The notes beneath the pieces are model-generated. The model made no database searches. It saw only the letters and a list, made by a program, of their open reading frames with translations, and was not told the DNA's origin. Of a stretch of 64,000 nt of DNA, positions 1-9,715 are shown one piece after another (within the stretch, counting starts at the first letter, position 1; each line of letters opens with the position of its first letter). A program made the position numbers and the translations under genes. This stretch comes from Callipepla californica brunnescens (taxonomy: Eukaryota; Chordata; Aves; Galliformes; Odontophoridae): NCBI GenBank assembly GCA_023055505.1, contig JALIRH010000076.1, forward strand, positions 1,624,001 through 1,688,000, written 5' to 3'.

Positions 1-640
1 CCCTATCCCTATTCCTAACCCTTACCCTAACCGTATCACAATCCCTATCCTAACTCTTACCATAACCCAAACCCTAACCTAACCCTAACCCTAACCCTAA
101 CCCTAACCCTTACCCTGACCCTACCCTAACCTTAACTCTACCCTAACCGTATCCCTACCCTAACCCTAACCCTAATCCTAGCCCTTTCTCTAACTTTATT
201 CCTAACCCTACCCCTGATCCAAACACTAACCCTAACCTTAATGTAACCCTAACCCTATTCCTAACCCTTACCCTAACTGTATCCCATTCCCTATCCTAAC
301 TCTTACCATAACCCTAACCCTGATGCTAATGCTAACCCTAACCCTGAATCTAACCCTTACCCTAACCCTATCCCTTACCCAGAAGCTAACACTTAGCGTT
401 GTACAATACCTAACCGTACCCTAACCCTATCCCTAAACCTAAAAGGAACCCAAACTCTAACCCTAAATCTGTCCCTGAGCCTAACCTTCAACCTTACCCT
501 AACCTTATAACCCTAACCCTGTTCCATTCTCTAAACATATCTGTAAGCATTACCTTCATCCTAACTCGAACTCTACCCTAACCCTATCCCTTTGACCCCA
601 ACACAAAACCCAGATTGAGCCTGACCCTAACCTAGGTAGC
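1..640. repeat. Degenerate CCCTAA interstitial telomeric repeat
   Basis: The plus strand is made of CCCTAA and close variants (CCCTTA, CCATAA, CCGTAT, ACCTAA) with no clean run longer than a few units. The same sequence, with few differences, recurs near 52430-53050, 57915-58540 and 63150-63775, so it is the left part of the subtelomeric unit that is tandem further right. No gene is seen. Confidence 0.95.
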
Positions 641-2117
641 ATAAAGTGTATGTAGGGTGAATTTGAGTTTTAGGGTCAAAGTTAAATTGTTAGTTTTAGG
701 GTTAGGGTGAAGGATTGCTTTAGTTCTAGTATTAGGGTGTTTGGGGTTAGGGTTAGGGTAAGGATTTTGGAGTGGATTAGGTTTAGGGTCAGGTTTGGGG
801 GAGTTTTGGGGTTAGGGTTAGATTTAGGATTAGGGTTAGCAAAAAAGTTGTTTTAGTTTTAGTTTAGGTTAGTGCTAGGATTAGGTTGAGTGTTCTTGTG
901 AAGTTTAGGTTTAGGGTTAGGTTTAGGTTTAGATTGAGGTTTAGGGTAAGGAGTAGGGTTAATTTGACTTTTAGGGTCAGAGTAGAGTTAAGTCGTGTTA
1001 GGGTTAAGGTTAAGAACAGGATTCAGATTCCAATTAGGTTTTGGGTTCCTACTAGGGATAGGCCTCAAATTAGTGTTAAGGTTAGGGTTAGGGTTAGGTA
1101 TAGGGAAAGGGTTAGTGTTAAGGCCAGGGCAAGTGTATGGTTTAGGGTAAAGATTGGATTTAGGGTTAGGTTTAGATGTAGGTTTGGTTTGATCGTTACG
1201 GTGTGAGAAGGCACCGGCCTTGGATTTCATTTGGAGATTGGGTAAGGTTTAGGAATAGGAATAACATTGGTGTTTAAAAGATGATTAGTGTTAGTATTAG
1301 GGATAGGGTTACGGTTAGAGTTTAGTTAGGGTTGTTAGTTTTAGAGTGAGGGATAGGGGTATGGTTTGGTCTAGTACTTGGGTTAGGGTTTGGGATAGTC
1401 ATAGCATTAGTGTTAGGGTTAGGGTTCCGTTAGGGTTGTGGTAATCTGATGCTAGGTGTCGGGATTAGGGTTGTGCTTAAATGTGGGTTTGGTTTGAGGG
1501 TCAGAGTTAGGGTTAGGGTAGAGTTAGAATTAGGGTAAGAGTTAGGATTAGGTTTAGGATTAGGATAAAGATTAGGTTAGGATTAGTGTTGGCTTTAGGG
1601 TTGTGTCTGGGAGAAGGGTTAGTGTTAGGGATAGACTTAGGGTAAGAGTAAGTGTTAGGAATAGGCATAGGTTTTGGGAAAGTTTCAGAGTTTGGACTGG
1701 ATTTATGATTAGGGATAGGGACAAAGATTTTTTGAGATTTATGATTAGATTTAGGGAGAAAAGTAGGCTGACTTGTGGTGTTAGCAGTAGGTTTAGGTTT
1801 AGGTTTAGGTTTAGGATTCCATTTGTATTTATTGATCGAGGTTGGGTTAGTTGGAGTGTAAAGGTCAGAGTAGGGTTAGGCCTTGGGATAGGGTTAAGGT
1901 TTGGAATAGGATTAGGATTCAAATGATGTTACGGGTTGGTGTTAGGGTTAGGGAAAGGTTAGGATCAGGGTTGAGGTCAGGGTTAGGTATAGGAAAAGGG
2001 TTAGTGTTAGGGCTAGGGCAATTGGAAGGGTTAGGCTTAGGCTTAGATATTAGGGTTAGGTTTAGGCGGAGGTTTGGTTCGAGTGTCAGGGTGAGAGAAG
2101 GGGTAGGCCTGGGGTTT
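641..2117. repeat. Degenerate TTAGGG block after a strand switch
   Basis: At about 640 the plus strand turns from C-rich to G-rich and then consists of TTAGGG, TTTAGG, TTAGTG and similar variants. Long frames rich in Arg-Val or Asn-Pro run through it on both strands, but they are translations of the hexamer and are not credible genes. The block is nearly identical to 53059-54535 (offset 52418) and to 58545-60021 (a further 5486). Confidence 0.95.
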
Positions 2118-2330
2118 GGTTTTGGGTTACATCATACAAATCATCCCATACATTAGCTGGGGTGGGAGGTGCAAGGAACAGCCAGCAAAGTGCTGAGTTC
2201 ATTCCAATCAGAGGACCTGAAGATCGGGTAGCTACTATCAAACCGTTTGTGTTGCCAATTCCGATGATATTTATGGGGCCCTGATGTTATGGTTCAGTGG
2301 GGAGTCACTATCAAGTCAGATTTTCGGGAG
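2118..2330 (+). pseudogene. pro: Retroviral protease C-terminal remnant (ERV-1)
   Basis: A short coding stretch reads into a run resembling the C-terminal part of a beta/alpha-type retroviral protease and the pro-pol boundary. The frame hits TGA at 2282-2284 and the similarity carries on in another frame, so there is a frameshift near 2275. The active site is not present because the element starts downstream of it. The first roughly 190 bp of this piece is also found at 54545-54735 and 60031-60221, where it is fused directly to CCCTAA-like repeat instead of continuing into pol. Confidence 0.65.
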
Positions 2331-3042
2331 GGGCCATTGAGAGGTGCGACGCCCTTAAGCTAATATGGAAAACAGATACCCCTAGATGGGTGGATCAATG
2401 GCCCCTTCCGCTAGAAAAACTTGGCGCCCTCCAAGACTTGGTAGCGGAACAATTAGCAAAAGGACATACTGTACCTCCACTAATCCTTGGAACTCACCTG
2501 GATTTGTCATTAAGAAACAAACTGGTCAATGGCGCTTGTTCCATGACCTCAGAAAAATGAATGATGCTCTGGAAAATATGGGAGCCCTTCAACCAGGCCT
2601 CCTGTCACCCACTATGATTCCCCGAGACTGGCATTTGACTGGCACTGATCTTCAAGACTGCTTTTTTAATAGTCCATTACACCCTGAGGATGCCCCTCCA
2701 TTTGCTTTTTCAGTTCCAAGCATCAACATGCAAGCCCCGTTGCAGAGATACCAGTGGGTTGTGCTGCCACAAGGAATGAAAAATAGCCCCACCATTTGTC
2801 AGTGGTATGTAGCTAAAGTGCTTAGCCCCATTCCAGACACAATGCCAAATGTTTTATCGTATCATTAGATGGACGACATCTTAGTGGCCGCGCAACATCA
2901 CGAGATCATGGAGGAAGCAGTAGCCCTCCTTACAACTGCTGTTAATTCGGCAGGTTTCTGTATTGCGCCTGAAAAAATGCAGAAAACATCACCATGGAAA
3001 TATTTAGGCTGGTGCATCAGAGCCCAGACTATCATTCCCTAG
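2297..3042 (+). pseudogene. pol: Broken reverse transcriptase (ERV-1)
   Basis: This is the N-terminal and palm region of a retroviral reverse transcriptase, which copies viral RNA to DNA. Visible motifs are WVDQWPL near the start, a WRLFHDLRK block, a LPQGMKNSPTICQ block and MDDIL of the catalytic loop. It is inactive. The reading frame shifts near 2480 (one frame covers 2297-2560, another 2386-2868). A TAG at 2866-2868 falls directly before MDD, where the family has the tyrosine of the YMDD box. A further stop lies at 3040-3042. The motif order and spacing match beta/alpha-like pol. Confidence 0.85.
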
Positions 3043-4082
3043 CCCTTACAAAGACAAACTGATGTGAAAAATTGACACGATGTACAAAAATGGTTGGGAT
3101 CAATTAACTGGGTCTGAGCGCTCTTGGGTATCTCTAATGCAGACTTGTATCCTCTTTTGGAACTACTGAAAGGGGATTCTGATTTACACTCTCCCTGCCG
3201 TCTTGGCTCTGAAGTGGCTAGTGCCTTGCAAAAAGTTGCTGCAGCTAGCACTAACAGACAAGCTCATCGGTGTGCCCCGGAGTTACTTTTTTTTCTAATG
3301 ATCCTCAACCCTGCTCGACAACCTCATGCGCTAATTTTTCAGTGGGATTTTCAAAGGCCAGACCCACTATTCATTATTGAATGGATTTTTTTGCCAAACC
3401 AGTTGACAAAGACAATCCTGACACAGCATGAGATGTTTGCTTCCCTGAGAATCAAAGCTAGGCAGCGCTTGCTGATGTTATCAGGGGTAGACTTTTCCTC
3501 TAGTTGTTTACCTGTGACAAATGTGTATTTACAATGGCTTGATCAGCAAGCAGATGCCTTTAGCATGGCATTGGCAAGCTATACAGGCAGCCTTACTTCC
3601 CACGCACCGTCACACAAGCTATTGAACCTCAATGTTCACTTCACATCCACACCAAAAAGAAGTGATCAGCTGCTGCAGGCCCTTACCAGATTACGGATGG
3701 GTCTAGAAGATCACACAAATCAGTTATTTGATGGTGGGATAATCAACAGAAGCAATGGGATTCGGATATTGAAATTGTTTCTGGTTCTCCACAAATAGTG
3801 GAACCAGCTGCTGTTGTCCGAGTTTTTTGGAAATGGTCCACACCTTTCAATCCTATTACCGACTCAGCTTCTGTTGCAGGAATTGTTCAGCGAGCAGAAG
3901 CATCCATATTACGCAATATTTCTCACTCTTCATTGTTTATTTTGTTCCAGGAACTTTTTTTTTTTAGACTCCCGCACTCATCCTTATTTTGTAATGCACA
4001 TCCGCTCACACACATCTTTACCTGGTTTCACGGCAGAAGGGAATCTCAAGCTGATATGTCCGTGTTTTACCAGACCGAATAG
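3043..4082 (+). pseudogene. pol: Broken RT connection and RNase H region (ERV-1)
   Basis: The frame at 3124-3798 has the position and character of the RT thumb/connection domain, including a tract ending in QWDFQRPDP. RNase H follows: a TDGS motif that would hold its first catalytic Asp lies at 3693-3704, but in a different frame from the connection domain, and that frame meets a TGA shortly after. The later RNase H part is readable from about 3798 to 4082. The function, removal of RNA from the hybrid, is lost. Confidence 0.65.
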
Positions 4083-4922
4083 CGCAAGCTAAACTTAGCC
4101 ACTCCTTCTTTCATCAGAATGCTGGAGGTCTTAAACGACAGTCTGGGCTTACCTCCCAACAAGCATCAAACATTACAGCGGTATGTCCCGACTGCCAGAG
4201 GCATTCTTTCCCATCAATAGCAGGGGGGGGTAACCCCAGAGATCTGCAGAGCCTCCAGCTATGGCAAATGGATGTCACACATTACCCATGGTTTGGTAAG
4301 CTGAAATATACACATTCCTCGATTGATACTTTTTCCGGAGCTTTATTTTCCTCTTGTCATACAGGAGAAAAGGCACGAGATGTTCGCAAGCGTTTGCTGC
4401 GTGCTTTTGCTACATTAGGTATCCCTTCCCAATTAAAAACAGATCATGGTCCTGCATATACCTCCGCTGCGACAAAAGCCTTCCTGGATTCTTGGGGCAT
4501 TATGCACATCACCGCGATCCCTCATTCCCCTCCAAGTCAATTGAGCGGTCACACCAATCTTTAAAGCGTCTATTAGCACAACAGAAAGGGGGAATGGGAG
4601 CTTCCCCTCCTGAGGAGCGACTACATAAAGCTCTTTATGTTTTCACTTTTTGAATTCTTCTCTGCTAGATACCAATCCCCCGATAGTCCGACATTTTAGT
4701 TCGAATATCACATTGGAAAGAAGAATCAAGGCTCCGGTGTTGATTCGCCACCCAGAAACAGGTATGATAATGGGGCCATATCCTCTTGTCACATGGGGGA
4801 GAGGTTATGCTTGTGTCTCCACAGGAAAAGGCCCCAGGTGGATTCCTGCGAAGAACGTGAAACCATACCGGGAGGAACAGACTTGGTCGACAACAGATGA
4901 AAACACAACCAAGGAAGGATGA
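4083..4922 (+). pseudogene. pol: Broken integrase (ERV-1)
   Basis: All three integrase domains are recognisable. An HHCC zinc-binding domain lies at about 4095-4195 (His, His, then CPDC). The catalytic core starts with Asp at 4271-4273 in MDVTHY and has a second Asp at 4442-4444 in KTDHGP. The expected catalytic Glu at 4543-4545 (IERSHQSLK) is in a different frame from the two Asp codons, so a frameshift near 4540 splits the active site. The C-terminal SH3-like domain is open at 4650-4922 and includes GPRWIPAKNV. The protein would join viral DNA to host DNA; this copy cannot. Confidence 0.85.
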
Positions 4923-4954
4923 GACCAGCTACTGTATGGACTTGACTTCTTGAA

Positions 4955-6082
4955 ATGTCAGGACTCTCTACTGGTTTTATTACCCTCCCAAAAACGAATG
5001 TGTGGCTTACACTTGCTAATATTACTCATCAGGAAACACTTTGCTTAGCCACTGCAACTGCGCAAAATCCCTTCTCTACCCGCTTGGTGGGCTTTCCCAT
5101 AGACGAGTGGCCAATCCCTGGTCCCTCACGAGCAATCTTTACTGGCACAAATTCAGTAGATAATTGGGATGGATGGGTTCCATATCTTCCGTCTGCCAAA
5201 TTAGAGCCACAAGAAATAGATTTCTTAGGATCTATAAAAATGGACTTCTGCCTGAGATTCCATTCTACTGGAAAAAATAAAACCAAACTATGGGATGTCA
5301 GTCCCGTAGACACAGCCATCAATAACCAAACTCTGTGGTGTAATTACACCTCACCCAGCCTTTCAAAATCAGTAAATGCTCCTTTACAGTTACCAGATGG
5401 AGTTTTCCGTAGTTGCGCTGACCGGGCATGGCCTGCCATTCCTTCTTACATTAGAGGTGGGCCATGTAGTCTCGGGCGTTTAACCATCCTTACCCGAAAT
5501 GAGACAACTGTCTTGCAATGGAGAAAGAAATATTCTCACCACCGTTTTAGGAGAATGACCCACACCTTCAGATCAGATTGTGATGATAACATGAAGTTTT
5601 GGAACAGGGAGACCATAGGAGCCGTTTCCTTTTTCACACCGCAGGTTGCTGTTGCTAAAGCTTTGGCAACACTGAACAAACTGGGTTCTTGCTTAGCAAA
5701 ACAAGGAAATGCCACTAGTTTAGCTTTAACAGGTCTTTTACTTGATGCGGACAGTGTCAGACATGCTGCGCCACAAAATTGCGCTGCTACTGATTTCCTA
5801 CTTCTGGCGCAAGGCCATGGCTGGGAGGATTTCGAAGGAATGTGCTGCATGAACCTGTCAGAACATTCCGTTTCAATTCAAGCAAGTATCAAGACCATAC
5901 GGGATGGAGTGAAGAAACTGCAGGAACAGAGGGATTGGGACTGGTTGGACAAATTATTCTCGGGATGGGGGTCTCACCGGATGGCTCCACAGTATCTTAA
6001 AAATGATGTGCTACATTGCGATGATCGTTGTAATGCTTTTGCTGTTACTTCCTTGCATTTTACAATGTGCGCAAAAAGATGA
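4955..6082 (+). pseudogene. env: Truncated, frameshifted envelope gene (ERV-1)
   Basis: A 375-residue open frame covers the end of the surface subunit and most of the transmembrane subunit. It is far shorter than usual retroviral envelopes and has no signal peptide at its start, so the 5' part is missing or out of frame. The heptad-like transmembrane region is followed at 5822-5848 by the context of the CX6CC motif, but the position expected to be the first Cys reads Trp (TGG at 5822-5824), while both final Cys are present. The hydrophobic membrane anchor is encoded at about 6004-6072 in another frame, so a frameshift near 6000 cuts it off and the frame ends at 6082 without an anchor. Confidence 0.8.
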
Positions 6083-6114
6083 TTGACAATGCTACAAAGA
6101 AAATATTCATAACA

Positions 6115-6128
6115 GAAAGGGGGAGAAG
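6115..6128 (+). promoter_or_regulatory. Polypurine tract of ERV-1
   Basis: A purine-only run (AGAAAGGGGGAGAAG) lies directly before the start of the 3' LTR, which is where plus-strand DNA synthesis is primed in retroviruses. Confidence 0.7.
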
Positions 6129-6495
6129 TGGGTGATGGCAAAAGTGGGAGTCAGACGGAACTGTTAGCTAAGCAGGAATCAGGCCATAAACCTTGGATGT
6201 AGGCTGTGTAAAGATAAGCTGATAAGCTTGAGACAACCATGTCTAAGGAGTGAAAAGAAACAGAAGACAGTAATGGATAGCAATAAGAAACTGTTTGTTT
6301 AGATGACTAGGAGTGTTTTATATTCTTGACCTGTTAACACTGAGGAGTGTAAATTCCCTCAATTAGATCCTTGTAGCTTCCCCCAGTTAGATCCTAACAC
6401 ACACTGCTTCTCTGTCTATCTAAGCTTTGAGTTGTTGCTTAATAAATGGAACATTAGCTAGCATCAAGCTGGGTTCCCGACCCTTCATTGTAACA
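6129..6495 (+). mobile_element. 3' LTR of ERV-1 (about 367 bp)
   Basis: The segment runs from TG just after the polypurine tract to CA in CATTGTAACA, where the GGGTC minisatellite begins. It has a TTTATA-like TATA element near 6316 and a polyadenylation signal AATAAA at 6441-6446. The short length fits alpha-type retroviral LTRs. No matching 5' LTR is in the window, so the age of the insertion cannot be read from LTR divergence. Confidence 0.75.
6441..6446 (+). terminator. AATAAA polyadenylation signal in ERV-1 LTR
   Basis: A canonical AATAAA lies about 50 bp before the LTR end, as expected at the R/U5 region of a short LTR. Confidence 0.6.
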
Positions 6496-6587
6496 GTCTG
6501 TGGGTCTCTCTGGGTCCCGCTATGGGTCCCAATATGGTTTGCTGTGGGTCACTGTGGGTCCTGCTATGGGTCGCTGTGGGTCTCTAT

Positions 6588-6700
6588 ATGCCCCAGGAGA
6601 TCCCTAAGGGGCTGCAGTTCCCCTCCACGCCACCAGGGGAGGGGGCGCTCTCACGTGATGTCTCTGTGCCTTCCTATTGCTCTCTGAGGTTTTCTATGGG
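6588..6700. repeat. Interspersed block 1 within GGGTC array
   Basis: The block starts GCCCCAGGAGATCCCTAAGG, continues with a CTGCAGTTCCCCT run, a GGGGGCGCTCTCACGTGATG segment and a CCTATTGCTCTCTG end. Related blocks start at about 6890, 7145 and 7925, so this is a higher-order repeat of the minisatellite. Spacings are uneven (about 300, 256 and 777 bp). Confidence 0.8.
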
Positions 6701-6889
6701 TCGCTGTGGGTCCCGGCATGGGTTGCTTTGGGTCAAGCTGTGGGTCACTGTGGGTCTCGCTATGGGTCACTGTGGGTTGCTGTGGTTTGCTATGAGTCTC
6801 TATGGGTTGCTGTGGGTCGCTGTGGGTCACGCTATGGGTCCCAATAGGGTTCGCTGTGGGTCGGTGTGGGTCCTGCTATGGGTCTCTAC

Positions 6890-7000
6890 GTGCCCCAGGA
6901 GATCCCTAAGGGGCTGCAGTTCCCCTTCACGCCACCAGAGGGAGCTCTCACATGATGTCGCTGTGTCTCTACGGCTTCCTATTGCTCTCTGTGTTTTCCT
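6890..7000. repeat. Interspersed block 2 within GGGTC array
   Basis: Same order of landmarks as block 1 (GCCCCAGGAGATCCC, CTGCAGTTCCCC, CTCTCACATGATGTCGCTG, CCTATTGCTCTCTG), with small differences such as a shorter CACCAGAGGGAG segment. Confidence 0.8.
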
Positions 7001-7144
7001 ATTGGGCGCTATGTGTCGCTATGGGTCCCAATATGCTTCGCTGTGGGTTACTGTGGGTCACTGTGGATCGCTATGGGTTGCTATGGATCGCTTTGGTTTG
7101 CTGTGGGTCCTGCTATGGGTCTCTGTGAGTCTCTAAGGTTCCCA

Positions 7145-7255
7145 ATGGATCCCTAAGGGGCTGCAGTTCCCCTCCACGCCACCAGGGGGCGCTCTCACGT
7201 AATGTCGCTGGGTCTCTAGGGCTCCTTATTGCTATCAGTGGTTTCCTATTGGGCG
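7145..7255. repeat. Interspersed block 3 within GGGTC array
   Basis: A copy that lacks the GCCCCAGGA start and begins at GGATCCCTAAGGGGCTGCAG; the CACCAGGGGGCGCTCTCACG part is kept. Confidence 0.75.
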
Positions 7256-7924
7256 CTATGGGTCGCTGTGGGTCACTATGCGTCGCTATCGATCTCTGTG
7301 GGCTGCTACGTTTTGCTGCGGGTCTCTATGGGACGCTATGGGTCACTGTGGGTCTTGCTATGTGTATCCATGGGTCGCTATGGGTCGATGTGGATCGCTA
7401 TAAGTCTCTACATGTTGCTAAGGGTTGCAATGGGTCGCTGTGGGTCATGCTGTGGGTGTCTGTGGGTCCAGCTATGGGTCATTGTGGGTCGCAGTGAGTC
7501 GCTACGGGTCTCTTCGGGACGCTATGGGTCACTCTAGGTCCTGCTATGGGTCGCTGTGGGTCGCTTTGGGTCTCTATGGGTCTCAGTGGGTCTCTGTGGG
7601 TCTCTGTGGGTTGCTATGGGTCGGTGTGGGTCGCTGTGTGTCGCGGTGGGTCGCTATCGGTCACTATTGGTTGTAATCGGTCTCTGTGGGTTGCTGTGAG
7701 TCGCTGTGGGCCCCCCTATAGGTTGCTGTGGGTCGGCTGGGTCGCTATGGGTTGCTGTGGATGGCTGTGTGTCGCTGTGCCTCTATGAGTCGCTATGGGT
7801 TGCAGTGCGTCGCAATGGGTCAATGTGGTTTGTTACGGGTCGCTGTGGGTTACGCTGTGGGTCCCAATATGGTTCGCTGTGGGTCAGTGTGGGTCCTGCT
7901 ATGAGGCGCTGTTGGTCTCTATGT

Positions 7925-8035
7925 GCCCCAGGAGATTCCTAAGGAGCTGCAGTTCCCCCTCCACGACACCAGGCGGCGCTCTCACGTGATGTCGCTGTGT
8001 CTCTGTGGCTCCCTCTTGCTCCCTGTGGTTTTCCA
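7925..8035. repeat. Interspersed block 4 within GGGTC array
   Basis: A copy with GCCCCAGGAGATTCCTAAGG and GGCGGCGCTCTCACGTGATG, 777 bp after block 3. Confidence 0.75.
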
Positions 8036-8465
8036 TGGGTCGCTGTGGATCGCTATGGGTCCCAATGGATCGCTGTGGTTCCTGGCATGGGTCGCTATAG
8101 GTCAAGCTGTGGGTCACTTTGGGTTGCTGTGGGTGTCTGTGGGTCCAGCTATAGGTCACTGTGGGTCTCAGTGAGTCGCTGTGGGTCTCTATAAGTTGCT
8201 GTGGGTAACTATGAGTCTCTATGTGTTTCTATGGGTCGCTGTGGGTCTCTATGGGTCGCTGTGGGTCCCGCTGTGGGTCACTGTGGGTCGCTGTGTGAGC
8301 TATCGGTCTCTGTGGGTTGCTGTGGTTCCCCCTATAGGTTGCTGTGGGTCGGTTGGGTCGCTGTGGGTTCCGCTATGGGTCGCTGTGAGTCTCTATGGGT
8401 CGCTGTGGGTCTCTATGGGTCAGAGTGGGTCACTGTGGGTCAGTGTGGGTCGCTGTGGGTCCCGC

Positions 8466-8569
8466 AGAAGGCGGTGTGCCCAGAGCGAAGCCACGCCCAG
8501 CTATGGGGCGGATGTGGGGCAGCTACGGGGCAGCCATGGGTCACCATGGATCTCTCTGCCCCACACCTT
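8466..8569. other. Short non-repetitive spacer
   Basis: About 100 bp of mixed sequence with AGGCGGTGTGCCCAGAGCG separates the GGGTC array from the CCCCACA array. It includes a few GGGGCAGC units like those of the 28-38 kb minisatellite. No gene is recognised. Confidence 0.6.
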
Positions 8570-9345
8570 CACCCCAAACATCCACACCACAGCTCAGCCC
8601 CACAGCGCTGCCCCACATCCCACACATTTGCCCCACATCTCTGCCCCTCATCCCCTGGCCACACAGCTCAGCCCCACATCCCACAGCTCAGCCCCTCATC
8701 CCACACCTGGCCCCAGAGCTCAGCCCTGTGGCTCTGCCCCACACATCTGCCCCAAACCCCACACCTGGACCCACAGCTCAGCCCCACATCCCTCAGCTCT
8801 GCACCACAGCTCAGCCCCTCACCCCACACCTGGCCCCAGAGCTCAGCCCTGTGGCTCTGCCCCACACATCTGCCCCAAACCCCACACCTGGACCCACAGA
8901 TCTGCCCCACATCCCACAGCTCTGCCCCACGGCTCAACCCCACAACTCAGCCCCATAGTGCTGCCCCATATCCCACACCTCAGCCCCACGGCTCAACCCC
9001 AATCTGCACATACCTGCCCCACATCCCACAGCTCTGCCCCACATACCTACCTGCCCCACAGATCAGCCCCACATTCCACAGCTCTGCCCCATGGATCAGC
9101 CTCACATCCCGCAGCTCAGCCCCGCATCTGAGCCCCACATCTGCTCATACCTGCACCACACCTCCGCCCCCCAACCGCCACAGCTCTGCCCCACAGATCC
9201 ACCCCACAGCTCAGCCCTGCATCCAACAGCTCTGCCCCAATCAGTGCACCTGGACCCACAACTCTGCCCCACAGCTCTGCCCCAAGCCTGGACCCCACAC
9301 CCACGACCCCAGCCCCAAATCCCTGCCCCATAACCCCATAACCTG
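8570..9345. repeat. CCCCACA/CAGCTC minisatellite
   Basis: Degenerate units of the type CAGCTCTGCCCCACA and CATCCCACAGCTCAGCCCC. Frames rich in Pro, His, Ser and Ala on the plus strand, and Gly/Trp/Cys on the minus strand, are repeat translations. A longer direct repeat starts at about 8701 and again at 8824 (CCACACCTGGCCCCAGAGC in both), a shift of 123 bp. Confidence 0.9.
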
Positions 9346-9715
9346 ACCCCGGCCCCATAACCGCCCCTCCCGCCCTGCCACTGACCACGTGCTCTGCTTC
9401 CAGCTCCGCTTCCACCATGCGGCCGCTTCCGGCCCCACGGCACAGCTCGGCCAATCACAGCACAGATCGGCAGCGGAAAGGGCGGGGTGTGGGGTAGCGA
9501 GGCGGAACAGTGCCACTGGAACGAGGCACGATGACCGGAAATGACTGAAACTTCTGGGAGCGCGGATTTCCGGCAGCGAGCGGGGCATTGTGGGTAAGGA
9601 GGCGGAAGCACGCCTGGAAGTGGGAAACCGGAAGCCAGTGGGAAGCGAGTGGGCGTGGCCAACGTTAAGCCTCGCATTCGAGCCACGCCCCAACATGCAA
9701 TGACCCGAAGTGACC
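9346..9715. promoter_or_regulatory. CpG-rich, TATA-less promoter-like patch
   Basis: This is the only non-repetitive, CpG-rich stretch between the arrays. It has a CACGTG E-box (about 9388), a CCAAT box in CGGCCAATCACAGC (about 9449), a GGGCGGGG GC box (about 9480), several ETS-like CCGGAA/GGAAG sites and a GCATTGTGGGTA element (about 9585) resembling ZNF143-type sites. These are features of vertebrate housekeeping promoters. I found no convincing coding exon next to it. It could be a promoter cut from its gene. Confidence 0.5.

Larger units (their letters stand above)
2118..6495 (+). mobile_element. Truncated endogenous retrovirus, alpha/beta-like (ERV-1)
   Basis: The element reads in the order protease end, reverse transcriptase, RNase H, integrase, envelope, polypurine tract and 3' LTR. 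There is no 5' LTR, primer site or gag: sequence upstream of about 2118 is TTAGGG repeat. The pol resembles beta/alpha-type retroviral pol, while the envelope transmembrane subunit has an alpha/gamma-type disulfide-motif context, a mix known in avian endogenous retroviruses. Several stops and frameshifts break every gene. The family is judged from remembered motif patterns; no alignment was run. Confidence 0.85.
6496..8465. repeat. GGGTC minisatellite (GCTATGGGTC / GCTGTGGGTC)
   Basis: The sequence is a degenerate array of 10-11-bp units such as GCTGTGGGTC, GCTATGGGTC and TCTATGGGTC. All three plus-strand frames are open for long stretches and give peptides rich in Gly-Ser-Leu-Trp-Val, a by-product of the unit. 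A non-repeat block of about 100 bp is interspersed at least four times (from about 6588, 6888, 7145 and 7920). Confidence 0.95.

Noticed and set aside
886..2156. Arg-Val-rich and Asn-Pro-rich frames of 80-116 residues on both strands (repeated near 53304-54574 and 58790-60060)
   Set aside because: They are translations of TTAGGG-type units; copies are conserved only because the DNA is duplicated.
6427..8194. Many frames of Gly-Ser-Leu-Trp-Val composition up to 204 residues
   Set aside because: They arise from the GGGTC minisatellite, are open in all three plus frames and have no domain.
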